DNA from: Sphingomonadales bacterium
GTDB taxonomy: Bacteria; Pseudomonadota; Alphaproteobacteria; Sphingomonadales; Sphingomonadaceae
Assembly (NCBI GenBank): GCA_018971065.1
Contig: JAGWVC010000045.1
Span: 1 to 30,013 of the forward strand
Reading direction: 5' to 3'
Length of the DNA: 30,013 bases
This document shows positions 20,921 through 29,197 of the stretch, one piece after another; within the stretch, counting starts at the first letter, position 1, and every line of letters begins with the position of its first letter. A program made the position numbers and the translations under genes. A model generated the notes under the pieces. That model did no database searches. It saw nothing but the letters and a program-made list of their open reading frames with translations, and was not told where the DNA came from.

Positions 20921-23900
20921 GCGGCATCTCCGGCGCCGGCTTCGGGATGCTTGCGCAGATAGCGATCGTGGAGCCGCTTCAGCGTGTCGCGCGTGGTGCG
21001 GCGGACGATGACGAAGAACAGCGGGATGTAGAACACCGCCAGCCCGGTTGCGGTCAGCATTCCGCCGATGACGGCAGTGCCGATGGCGATGCGGCTGTTG
21101 GCGCCGCCGCCGGTGGCGATGGCCAGCGGCATGACGCCGAAGATGAACGCGCAGCTTGTCATCAGGATCGGCCGCAGGCGGATGCGCGCGGCTTCCATCG
21201 CGGCCTCGATGATGCGCTTGCCCTTCTTCTCTTCCTGCTCGGCAAACTCGATCATCAGGATCGCGTTCTTGGCGGCCAGGCCCATAGTCGTCAGCAGGCC
21301 GATCTGCAGGTAGACGTCGTTTTGCAGGCTGCGCAGCGTGACCGCGACGATCGCGCCGATCAGCCCCAGCGGGATCACCATCAGCACCGCCACCGGGATC
21401 GACCACGATTCGTAGAGCGCGGCAAGGCACAGGAACACGACGAGGATCGAGATGGCATAGAGGTACGGCCCCTGTCCGGTGGACAGCCGCTCCTGATAGC
21501 TGGCGCCCGACCATTGCAGGCCGACGCCGGGGTATTTGGCGACGATCTTCTCGATCTCGGCCATCGCCTCGCCCGAGGAGGAGCCGGGCGCGGACTGGCC
21601 GCTGATCTCGTAGTTGGAGATACCGTTGAACCGCGAGGTGGCGTTGGGCGTGCGGCTCCAGTCGAGGCTGGAGAACGCCGAGAACGGCACCATCTGGCCG
21701 CCGCTGCCGCGCACCTGCCACTGGGCGATGTCCTCGGGGCGCGAGCGGAACTGCGGCTCGCTCTGCATGTAGACGCGCTTGACACGGCCGTTGTCGACGA
21801 AATCGTTGACATAGCGGCCACCCCACGCGGCGCTGAGCGTGGCGTTGACGTCGGTCTGGTTTAGGCCCAGCACCGCCAGCTTTGGTGTGTCGGTGGTGAT
21901 CTTCAGCGTCGGCTGGTCGGGCAGGGTGGACAGGCGGACGTTCAGCAACTTGCTGTCGGCGCGGGCTTCGGCAACGATGTCGTCGCGCACCTTGGCGAAC
22001 TGGTCGCGCGACATCGCGGCGTTGTTGACCAGTTCGGCGGTGAAGCCCGAGGACTGGCCCAGCCCGCGCACCACGCCGGGAACGGTGGCGTAGAATTCGA
22101 GATCGCGATAGCCGCTCATCGCTTTGGTGACGCGCTGGGTGATGGCGTCGGCGGTGTTCTGCGCGCCCGGCCGATCGTCCCACGGCGCAAACGCCATGAA
22201 GCCCCGGCCGGAGTTCTGGCCCGAGGCGCCGAAGCCGCCGCCGGCCACGGTGAACATGCCCGAGAGGTTCTTGCGCTCATGCTTGAGGATGTAATCCTCG
22301 ATCTGGAGCTGCGAGGCGATCGTGCGCTCCAGCGTGGCGCCGGCGGGCAACTGCCACGAGATCTGGCCCATGCCCTGGTCCTCGCTGGGCATGAAGCCGG
22401 TGGGCAGGCGCAGGAACAGCACGGCCAGCAGCACGACCACGCCGGCATAGATCAGCAGCGGCTTCTTCTTCTGTTCGGCGACGCGATAGGCGTGGGCATG
22501 ATACCAGGCGACCAGCTTCGCGAAGTTCTCCTCGAACCAGTGGTGCATCCGGTCGCTGTTGCGGCCGACGAAGCCCGACTTGTCCTCGTCCTCGCGGCGC
22601 TTGAGCAGCGTCGAGGTGAGCGCCGGCGACAGGATCAGCGCCACCGCCACCGACAGCGCCATCGCCGAAACGATGGTCAGCGAGAACTGGCGATAGATCA
22701 CCCCGGTGGAACCGCCGAAGAACGCCATCGGCAGGAACACGGCGGACAGCGACATGGCAATGGCGACCAGCGCCACCGAAATTTCCCGCATCGACTGGAT
22801 CGTCGCTTCGCGCGGGGTCATCCCCGGATTCTCGTGCATCAGTCGCTCGACGTTCTCCACGACGACGATGGCGTCATCGACCAGCAGGCCGATCGCGAGC
22901 ACGAGGCCGAACAGCGTCAGCGTGTTGATCGAGAAGCCCACCGCCGAGAAAATGCCGATGGTGCCCAGCAGCACCACCGGCACGGCGATGGCCGGCACCA
23001 GCGTGGCGCGCCAGCTTTGCAGGAACACGAACATGACGATGACCACCAGCACCACCGCCTCGCCCAGGGTGATGGCGACATCCTTGACCGACTTCTTGAT
23101 GAAGTTGGTGGAATCGTTCGCGAACAGGTACTTGTACCCCGGCGGGAAGCTCTTGGCCTGGCGCGCGAACTCGGCCTTGATCAGGTCGGCGGTGACCAGC
23201 GCGTCGGCGCCGGGGGCCAGCGACACCGACATGCCGGCGCCGGAGTGGCCGTTGACCCGGCCCAGCGAATTGTAATTCTCGGCGCCCAGTTCGACTCGGG
23301 CGATGTCGCCCAGCCGGACGATGGAGCCGTCGGACTGGGTCTTGATGACGATCTGCCGGAACTGTTCGGGCGTGGACAGCCGCGATTGCGCGGTGACGAT
23401 CGCGTCGAGTCGCTGGCCCGGGGGCGCGGGCTGGCCACCGACTTCGCCGGCGGCGACTTCGGCGTTCTGCGCCTGGATGGCGGTGACGATGTCGGACGGC
23501 ATCAGCGAGACCGCCGCCAGCCGGTTCGGGTCGAGCCAGATGCGCATGGCATAGGGCGTGCCGAAGATGTTGAGCTGGCCCACGCCGGGGATGCGGCCGA
23601 TGGGGTCCTGCAGGTGGGTGACCATGAAGTCCGACAGGTCGATGTTGGTGGCGCGGTCGTTCTCGTCATAGACCGCCGCGACCAGAAGCTGGTCAGGGTT
23701 CGACTTGAACACCGTCACGCCCTGCTGCTGGACGATCTGGGGCAGACGGCTGACCGCCTGCTGCACCTTGTTCTGCACCTGGACCTGGGCAATGTCCGGG
23801 TTGGTGCCCTTGGCGAAAGTGGCGGTGATCTGCACCTGCCCCTGCGACGACGAGGTCGAGGCGAAGTACAGCAGCCCGTCCACGCCGGTGATCTGCTGTT

Positions 23901-24096
23901 CGATCACCTGGGTGACGCTGGATTCCAGCGTCACCGCCGAGGCGCCGGGATAGCTGGCGTTGATGTAGACCTGCGGCGGGGCGATGTCGGGGAACTGCTC
24001 GACCGGCAGCTTGGTCAGCGCGATCGCGCCGATCAGCATGGTGATGATGGCGATCACCCAGGCAAAGATCGGGCGATCGATGAAGATGCGCGACAT
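20917..24096 (-). CDS. RND multidrug efflux pump, HAE-1 (AcrB/MexB) type
   Basis: A 1059-residue inner-membrane proton/drug antiporter. The N-terminus SRIFIDRPIFAWVIAI and the sequence LPVEQFPDIAPP are diagnostic of hydrophobe/amphiphile efflux-1 pumps. Proton-relay residues are visible: the Asp pair in LLVDDAIVVVENVER in TM4 (about residue 405) and the Lys in LAAKNAILMIEFAEQ in TM10. Two large periplasmic loops follow TM1 and TM7. The length matches AcrB (1049). It begins 4 bases after the adaptor stop and overlaps the outer-membrane factor start. Substrates are not predictable; a detergent- or aromatic-type spectrum would be usual. No dedicated TetR-type regulator lies beside it. Confidence 0.97.
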   Translation of the reverse strand: MSRIFIDRPIFAWVIAIITMLIGAIALTKLPVEQFPDIAPPQVYINASYPGASAVTLESSVTQVIEQQITGVDGLLYFASTSSSQGQVQITATFAKGTNPDIAQVQVQNKVQQAVSRLPQIVQQQGVTVFKSNPDQLLVAAVYDENDRATNIDLSDFMVTHLQDPIGRIPGVGQLNIFGTPYAMRIWLDPNRLAAVSLMPSDIVTAIQAQNAEVAAGEVGGQPAPPGQRLDAIVTAQSRLSTPEQFRQIVIKTQSDGSIVRLGDIARVELGAENYNSLGRVNGHSGAGMSVSLAPGADALVTADLIKAEFARQAKSFPPGYKYLFANDSTNFIKKSVKDVAITLGEAVVLVVIVMFVFLQSWRATLVPAIAVPVVLLGTIGIFSAVGFSINTLTLFGLVLAIGLLVDDAIVVVENVERLMHENPGMTPREATIQSMREISVALVAIAMSLSAVFLPMAFFGGSTGVIYRQFSLTIVSAMALSVAVALILSPALTSTLLKRREDEDKSGFVGRNSDRMHHWFEENFAKLVAWYHAHAYRVAEQKKKPLLIYAGVVVLLAVLFLRLPTGFMPSEDQGMGQISWQLPAGATLERTIASQLQIEDYILKHERKNLSGMFTVAGGGFGASGQNSGRGFMAFAPWDDRPGAQNTADAITQRVTKAMSGYRDLEFYATVPGVVRGLGQSSGFTAELVNNAAMSRDQFAKVRDDIVAEARADSKLLNVRLSTLPDQPTLKITTDTPKLAVLGLNQTDVNATLSAAWGGRYVNDFVDNGRVKRVYMQSEPQFRSRPEDIAQWQVRGSGGQMVPFSAFSSLDWSRTPNATSRFNGISNYEISGQSAPGSSSGEAMAEIEKIVAKYPGVGLQWSGASYQERLSTGQGPYLYAISILVVFLCLAALYESWSIPVAVLMVIPLGLIGAIVAVTLRSLQNDVYLQIGLLTTMGLAAKNAILMIEFAEQEEKKGKRIIEAAMEAARIRLRPILMTSCAFIFGVMPLAIATGGGANSRIAIGTAVIGGMLTATGLAVFYIPLFFVIVRRTTRDTLKRLHDRYLRKHPEAGAGDAA

Positions 24097-24100
24097 CGGC

Positions 24101-25261
24101 CTAGTGCCCCTTGCCGGGGGTTCTCGGCTGCTGGGGCTTGCTGTCGGGCACGGGGCGGACCGGCTGGCCCGGCTTCACCTTGCCCAGGCCCTGGGTGATC
24201 AGCCTGTCGCCATCCTGCAGCCCGCCGGTAACCACCCAGTCGGCGCCGACGGTGCGTTCGGCATTCACCGGGCGGACCAGCGCCTTGTTGCCGGGGCCGA
24301 CGACGAAGACCGTGGCATTGCCGCGCGGATCGCGGCTGACCGCGCCCTGCGGGACCAGCCAGACGTGATCCTGATTGCCACGTGCCAGCCGGGTGCGCAC
24401 GAACATGCCGGGCAGCAGCAGGTTGTCGGGGTTGGGAAAGCGGGCGCGCAGCGTGACCGTGCCGGTGGCCGGATCGACGGTGACTTCCGAAAATTCGAGG
24501 CTGCCGGTGAACGGATAGTCGCTGCCGTCGTCGAGGAGCAGCTTGACATCGACATGCTGCGCCAGTTGCCCGCCCGAACCGGCGCGGCGCAGCTTCAGCA
24601 CGTCGGCAGCGCTCTGCTGGATATCGACATAAAGCGGATCGAGCACCGAGATCACCGCCAGCGGGCCGGCCTGGCCGCTGGTGGCCAGCGCGCCCTCGGT
24701 CAGCAGCGAGCGGCCGATGCGGCCGGTGACCGGGGCGGGAACCGTGGTGAAATGCAGGTTCACCTGCGCGGTCTGCAAAGCGGCGCGGGTCTGCGCGACT
24801 TGCGCCTCGGTGGCGCGGGCTTGCGCGGCGGCGTCGGTATAGTCCTGCTGCGAGACCGCCCTTTCGGCGGCGAGCGGCTTGTAGCGATCGGCCTTGGCGG
24901 CGGCGGCGGCGGCGCTGGCCTGCGCGGCGGCAAGGTTGGCCGAGGCCTGCCCGGCGGCGGCGCGATAGAGGCTGGAATCGATCTGATAAAGCGACTGCCC
25001 CTTGCGGACCAGCGCGCCTTCGGTGAACAGGCGGCGCTGGATCACCCCGGTGATCTGCGGGCGCACTTCGGCGGTGAGGAACGCGCTGGTGCGGCCCGGC
25101 AGTTCGGTAACCAACGGAACCGAGGTGGCCCTGACCACGGTGAAGCCGACTTCGGGCGGGCCTTTCGGCCCCTTGCCGTCATTGCCCGCACCGCAGGCGG
25201 CAAGCGGGATCGACAATGCAACGGCAAGAACGGCGGGAAATCGGGGCGTACAATAGAGCAA
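24101..25261 (-). CDS. RND efflux periplasmic adaptor (membrane fusion lipoprotein)
   Basis: A 386-residue AcrA/MexA-like adaptor that bridges pump and outer-membrane duct. The lipobox LAAC (Cys23) is followed by the first lipoyl half-motif (LPGRTSAFLTAEVRPQITGVIQ), a hairpin of Ala-rich helices (about 75-140), the second lipoyl half (VPAPVTGRIGRSLLTEGALA), a beta-barrel and a membrane-proximal domain with QGLGKVKPGQPV. I place the start at TTG 25261, which has AGGA nine bases upstream and gives a normal signal peptide. The ATG at 25306 would add 15 residues before it, and a TTGACA at 25321-25326 (minus strand) would put the transcript start downstream of that ATG. It is the first gene of the efflux operon. 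Confidence 0.9.
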   Translation of the reverse strand: MLYCTPRFPAVLAVALSIPLAACGAGNDGKGPKGPPEVGFTVVRATSVPLVTELPGRTSAFLTAEVRPQITGVIQRRLFTEGALVRKGQSLYQIDSSLYRAAAGQASANLAAAQASAAAAAAKADRYKPLAAERAVSQQDYTDAAAQARATEAQVAQTRAALQTAQVNLHFTTVPAPVTGRIGRSLLTEGALATSGQAGPLAVISVLDPLYVDIQQSAADVLKLRRAGSGGQLAQHVDVKLLLDDGSDYPFTGSLEFSEVTVDPATGTVTLRARFPNPDNLLLPGMFVRTRLARGNQDHVWLVPQGAVSRDPRGNATVFVVGPGNKALVRPVNAERTVGADWVVTGGLQDGDRLITQGLGKVKPGQPVRPVPDSKPQQPRTPGKGH

Positions 25262-25320
25262 GTCGAGTGTTCCTGTTGCGTCCGATCCCCACGAAGGCTC
25301 TGACATCACCCGTGGGGGCC

Positions 25321-25326
25321 TGTCAA
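25321..25326 (-). promoter_or_regulatory. Candidate -35 element of the efflux operon
   Basis: The minus strand reads TTGACA here, a perfect -35 hexamer 60 bases upstream of the chosen TTG start of the adaptor gene. No convincing -10 lies 16-18 bases downstream (the sequence there is near TCAGAG). It is the best promoter candidate in the 133-base gap before the protease gene. Confidence 0.35.
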
Positions 25327-25394
25327 TCGGTGCTGGGGTAACACTACGTCTCAACTTTGCTGCAGTGCAATCGTTCCGACTGTATCAGCTTGTA

Positions 25395-28250
25395 TCAGCG
25401 GGTCACCGGGCGCGGCAGCACGACGACATCCACCTCGCGCTCCGGCACCAGATAGCGGCGGGCGACGGCCTGAACGTCGGCCGGGGTCAGCGCCAGCAAC
25501 CGCTGCCGGGCGTGGACCTGCCGTTCGACGCGATCGGGCTGGGTCTGGGCGCGGGCGACGATCGCCAGCCAGCCGGCATTGGTCCTGAGCTGGTTGTCGA
25601 ACGCTTCGGCCAGCGGCGCGCGGGCGCGTTCGAACACGTCGGACGAGACCGGATGGTCGCGCAGGCCGGCGGCGGTGGCGGCGATGGCGGTGCGGGTGGC
25701 CTCGACGTCGCTGACGTTGACCGAGGCCGCGACCGCAAACGTGCCGTAATGGCGCCAGGTGCGTGACGGTTCGCTGGACGCGCCGGGGGCATAGGCCTTG
25801 CCCAGCTTCTGGCGCAGGGTTTCGGTCAGTTCGATGCGCATCACCCGGTCGAGCATGTTCAGCGCCTGCTTCTCGACGGGATCGCTGTCGTCGCGGGTCA
25901 GCCAGGTCATCCGCACCATCGCCTGGTCGGCCGGGCCGGTGTGGGTGACGGTGCGCAGGCTGTGGTCCTGCGTCCACGGTCGCTCGCGACGATCCGCCCA
26001 GGCGCGGAAATCGGGTTCGCGCGCGGGCAGGGCGCCCAGGGTGCGACCGACCAGCGCGATGGTCGCATCCTCGTCGATATCGCCGACCACGCCGACCTCG
26101 ATGGCGCCCCGCGCGAACGCGTCGGCAAGGTCACGGCGCAGCCGGTCATAGCCCAGCGCGGTATAGGCGCTGAGCGGTTGCAGGGTGAAACGTGGGTCGT
26201 TGTCCGACAGGATGCCGCCGATCGCGGTGCCCAGCGCGCCCGCCGGGGTGGCATCGAGCGAGGCGTACCAGTTGCGAAGCTGCGCCTTGAACTGCGCCTC
26301 GCCCTCGGGCCGATAGCCGGGATCGGTCAGCAGCGCCGTCATCAGCCGCAGTTGCAGGGCAAGGTCTGCCGGGGTGGTCTGCGCCGAACTGGCCAGCGTT
26401 TCGGGCGCAACGCCAAGGCCGAACTGCACCGCGTGGCCGGCCAGCAGGGTCTGCAATTCATCGGCGCTGTGCCTGCCCAGCCCCCCGGCGGCCAGCGACG
26501 GCACCATCGTCATCGCCAGCGGATTGGTGCGCGTTGCCAGCAGCGTGCCACCGTCGAGGTTCAGTTCGATCAGCACGCGGTCCTTGTCGAGATCGGTGCG
26601 ATGGAGATTGAGCCGCACGCCGTTGGCAAAGCGGACGGTGCGGATGCCCAGCAGCGGTTCGTGCGTGTCGCCGACGACGGTGCCCTGACCAAGGTCGCCA
26701 TACGCAAAGGCACCGTCGGTGGCGTGTTCGGCGGTGGCCAGCGGGGCGCGGGCGGCGGCATTCCACGCATCGCGCAGGGCGCGTTCCCCGCCGGCGGGGG
26801 CCTGCTTGCCCTGGAAGCGGATCAGCGGATCATCGAGCGGGACCGCTTCGCCGCGCAGCGCCGCCAGCACGCGATCGGGCGTGGCCTGCCCGACCAGCGC
26901 CTTGAACCGGGCCAGGCTGTCGGCCGGCGTGGATGGAATGCGGTCGTCATGCAGCAGCGCGAACACGCTTTCGACCAGCCCGGCGCTGGGGCGCGTATCG
27001 GCGGCGGCGGCGGCGTGTTCGGCGGCGATGTCGAGATTGGCGAGCTGTTCGGCGATTTCGCGATCGGTGAAGCCCTGCTCCAGCGCGCGCCGGTATTCGC
27101 CGGCGGCGGCATCCAGCCCGCGCTGCCACTGGCCGTCCTGCGTATCGACAACCAGGCTGGTGGTGCGGCCGACGCGGAACTGGTCGCCGGTGCCGAAGCC
27201 GGCATCGCGGAACGGTGGATCGGGGCGGTGAGCCAGACGATCGAGCCGGCGGTTGACGATGCCGTAGCCGATGCCGCGCAGCAGCGATTGGCGTCGCCAG
27301 GCGGCGGTGTCCGGCTCATCCTGCCACGGCCCATCGCGCGAGATCGTCAGGCGTTCCGGCATCGCCGGGTCGAGATAGATCGCGGTGCGGCCGTGATCGG
27401 CGGGATTGAGGGGGCCGGGCGCGGGCTGGCGCGGCGCTTTCGCGGGCTTCCAGTCGCCGAAGCGGCGTTCGATCAGGGCGCGGGCGGCGGCCTCGTCGAT
27501 ATCGCCGATGACGATCACGGTGGTATTGGCTGGGGTATAGTGCCGCTGCCAGAAAGTGCGCAGGTCCTTCGCCGTGGCGCCGTTCAACGCGGTTTCGGTG
27601 CCGATCGGCAGGCGGTGGACATAGCGCGCACCGGGGTGAAGGAACGCCAGCCGTGCTTCCAGATCACGGAAGTTCCAGGTGTTGCGATCGCGCTTTTCGG
27701 CAAGAATAACGCCGCGCTCACGCGCCAGTTGCGCCGGATCGAAGGTTAGTTCGCCGGCGGTCTCGCGGAACAGGGTGAGCGCGGTGTCGAGCAGGTCCGG
27801 CTCGGCACGCGGCAGGTCAAGCACATAAGTCGTGCGCTCGAAGGTGGTGAAGGCGTTGGTATCGGCCCCGAACGCCAGCCCCTTGCGCTCCAGCAGGCGC
27901 ACCATCTCGCCCGGCGGAACATGCGTGCTGCCCTGGAACGCCATATGTTCGACGAAATGGGCAAAGCCGCGCTCGCGCTCGGTTTCGTCCAGCGAACCGG
28001 CGGCCACTTCCATGCGGACAAGCACCTGCCCGGCGGGATGGACGTTGCGGCGCAGTGCAAAACGCATCCCGTTGGCAAGCCGGCCGAAATGGAATGCCGG
28101 GTCGGCAGGAATGTCGCTGGCGGGGAGCTGCCACGCGGGCGGCGCTGCGGGGCGGGAAGCAGCCGGGGCAACGATTGCGAGGCCCAGCAGGGCGGCGAGT
28201 GAGGCCTTTGCCGCACCCCCCCAGCCGGTGCTTCGCCGTGACCCGTCCAT
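25395..28250 (-). CDS. Exported M16-family zinc metalloprotease (PqqL-like)
   Basis: A 951-residue inverzincin. A signal peptide (about 1-33) indicates a periplasmic enzyme. The N-terminal M16 domain carries the inverted zinc motif His98-Phe-Val-Glu101-His102 within FAHFVEHMAF and the third ligand Glu178, 76 residues on. It is followed by an inactive M16 pair (FGTGDQFRVGRTT region), and a C-terminal M16C domain with TETLRQKLGKAYAPG and a Tyr typical of substrate binding. The size matches four-domain PqqL/pitrilysin-like proteins. ATG 28250 has GAAAGG five bases before it. It lies 37 bases after purC, so it may be co-transcribed with it. Its substrates are likely periplasmic peptides or, as for PqqL, imported fragments; this is inferred. 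Confidence 0.93.
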   Translation of the reverse strand: MDGSRRSTGWGGAAKASLAALLGLAIVAPAASRPAAPPAWQLPASDIPADPAFHFGRLANGMRFALRRNVHPAGQVLVRMEVAAGSLDETERERGFAHFVEHMAFQGSTHVPPGEMVRLLERKGLAFGADTNAFTTFERTTYVLDLPRAEPDLLDTALTLFRETAGELTFDPAQLARERGVILAEKRDRNTWNFRDLEARLAFLHPGARYVHRLPIGTETALNGATAKDLRTFWQRHYTPANTTVIVIGDIDEAAARALIERRFGDWKPAKAPRQPAPGPLNPADHGRTAIYLDPAMPERLTISRDGPWQDEPDTAAWRRQSLLRGIGYGIVNRRLDRLAHRPDPPFRDAGFGTGDQFRVGRTTSLVVDTQDGQWQRGLDAAAGEYRRALEQGFTDREIAEQLANLDIAAEHAAAAADTRPSAGLVESVFALLHDDRIPSTPADSLARFKALVGQATPDRVLAALRGEAVPLDDPLIRFQGKQAPAGGERALRDAWNAAARAPLATAEHATDGAFAYGDLGQGTVVGDTHEPLLGIRTVRFANGVRLNLHRTDLDKDRVLIELNLDGGTLLATRTNPLAMTMVPSLAAGGLGRHSADELQTLLAGHAVQFGLGVAPETLASSAQTTPADLALQLRLMTALLTDPGYRPEGEAQFKAQLRNWYASLDATPAGALGTAIGGILSDNDPRFTLQPLSAYTALGYDRLRRDLADAFARGAIEVGVVGDIDEDATIALVGRTLGALPAREPDFRAWADRRERPWTQDHSLRTVTHTGPADQAMVRMTWLTRDDSDPVEKQALNMLDRVMRIELTETLRQKLGKAYAPGASSEPSRTWRHYGTFAVAASVNVSDVEATRTAIAATAAGLRDHPVSSDVFERARAPLAEAFDNQLRTNAGWLAIVARAQTQPDRVERQVHARQRLLALTPADVQAVARRYLVPEREVDVVVLPRPVTR

Positions 28251-28287
28251 GCGACCTTTCAGCCGATTCCCGTCGGCGGAAACGCGG

Positions 28288-29073
28288 TTACTTCTTGTTG
28301 CGCAGCTTGCGGTGCTTCGACAGGTCGAACACCTCGCTGGGGCCGTTGTCGTTTTCCAGCAGGCCCAGACGGCGCGCGACTTCCTGGTAGGCTTCTTCCT
28401 CGCCGCCCAGATCGCGGCGGAAGCGGTCCTTGTCCAGCTTTTCGCCGGTGATCATGTCCCACAGGCGGCAACCGTCGGGGCTGATTTCGTCGGCCAGGAT
28501 CACGCGGCTGTAATCACCGTCCCAGATGCGGCCGAACTCCAGCTTGAAATCGACCAGGCGGATGTTGATGGCCGCGAACATGCCGACCATGAAGTCGTTG
28601 ATGCGGATCGCCATCGACGAGATGTCCTGCATCTCCTCGTTGCTGGCCCAGCCGAAGCAGGCGATGTGTTCCTCGGCGATCATCGGATCACCCAGGGCAT
28701 CGTCCTTGTAGTAGTATTCGATCAGCGTGTGCGGCAGCGGCTCGCCCTCGGGAATGCCAAGGCGCTTGCTGATCGAGCCGGCGGCGACGTTGCGCACCAC
28801 CACCTCGATCGGGATGATCTCCACCTGGCGGATCAACTGCTCACGCATGTTCAGGCGGCGCAGGAAGTGGGTGGGGATGCCGATGTGCGCCAGCCGGGTG
28901 AACACATACTCGCTGATGCGGTTGTTGATCACGCCCTTGCCGTTGATGGTGCCCTTCTTCAGCGCGTTGAAGGCGGTGGCATCGTCCTTGAAATACTGGA
29001 TCAGCGTGCCCGGCTCGGGACCCTCGTACAGGATCTTGGCCTTGCCTTCGTAGATCTGGCGGCGGCGGGACAT
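28288..29073 (-). CDS. purC: Phosphoribosylaminoimidazole-succinocarboxamide synthase (SAICAR synthetase)
   Basis: A 261-residue enzyme joining aspartate to CAIR with ATP hydrolysis in purine biosynthesis. Signatures: [15 protein letters not shown] at the N-terminus, [47 protein letters not shown] and [15 protein letters not shown]. The length is normal for the bacterial single-domain form. ATG 29073 has AAGGA eight bases upstream; a TTG at 29091 sits inside that ribosome site and is less likely. The expected partners purS and purQ are about 11 kb downstream on the same strand instead of adjacent. Confidence 0.97.
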   Translation of the reverse strand: MSRRRQIYEGKAKILYEGPEPGTLIQYFKDDATAFNALKKGTINGKGVINNRISEYVFTRLAHIGIPTHFLRRLNMREQLIRQVEIIPIEVVVRNVAAGSISKRLGIPEGEPLPHTLIEYYYKDDALGDPMIAEEHIACFGWASNEEMQDISSMAIRINDFMVGMFAAINIRLVDFKLEFGRIWDGDYSRVILADEISPDGCRLWDMITGEKLDKDRFRRDLGGEEEAYQEVARRLGLLENDNGPSEVFDLSKHRKLRNKK

Positions 29074-29121
29074 GGTATCTGTTCCTTGCAATCGGGGCGC
29101 AGGCCCGCGCGGAAATCAAAA

Positions 29122-29157
29122 GCCCCGGCGGGCGAAATCAATCGCGACGGCCGGGGC
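29122..29157 (-). terminator. Terminator of the LysR gene
   Basis: On the minus strand GCCCCGGC (29157-29150) pairs with GCCGGGGC (29129-29122) around a 20-base loop, and the sequence that follows is TTTTGATTT. The stem and T-rich tail lie about 40 bases after the LysR stop and before purC, so this looks like a factor-independent terminator. Confidence 0.6.
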
Positions 29158-29197
29158 GTTTGCCCGGCCCATAATCAAACGCGGGGCAAAACGCAAA

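Noticed and set aside
20921..22183. N-terminal extension of the outer-membrane factor frame
   Set aside because: It lies within the pump gene and reads as Arg-rich shadow; the lipoprotein signal starts at 20920.
22279..24198. 639-codon plus-strand frame opposite the RND pump
   Set aside because: His/Arg/Gln/Asp-rich sequence without motifs; antisense shadow.
25301..25325. TGACA...TGTCA inverted repeat as a TetR operator for the efflux operon
   Set aside because: Arms are only five bases with a 15-base gap, likely chance, and no regulator gene is adjacent.
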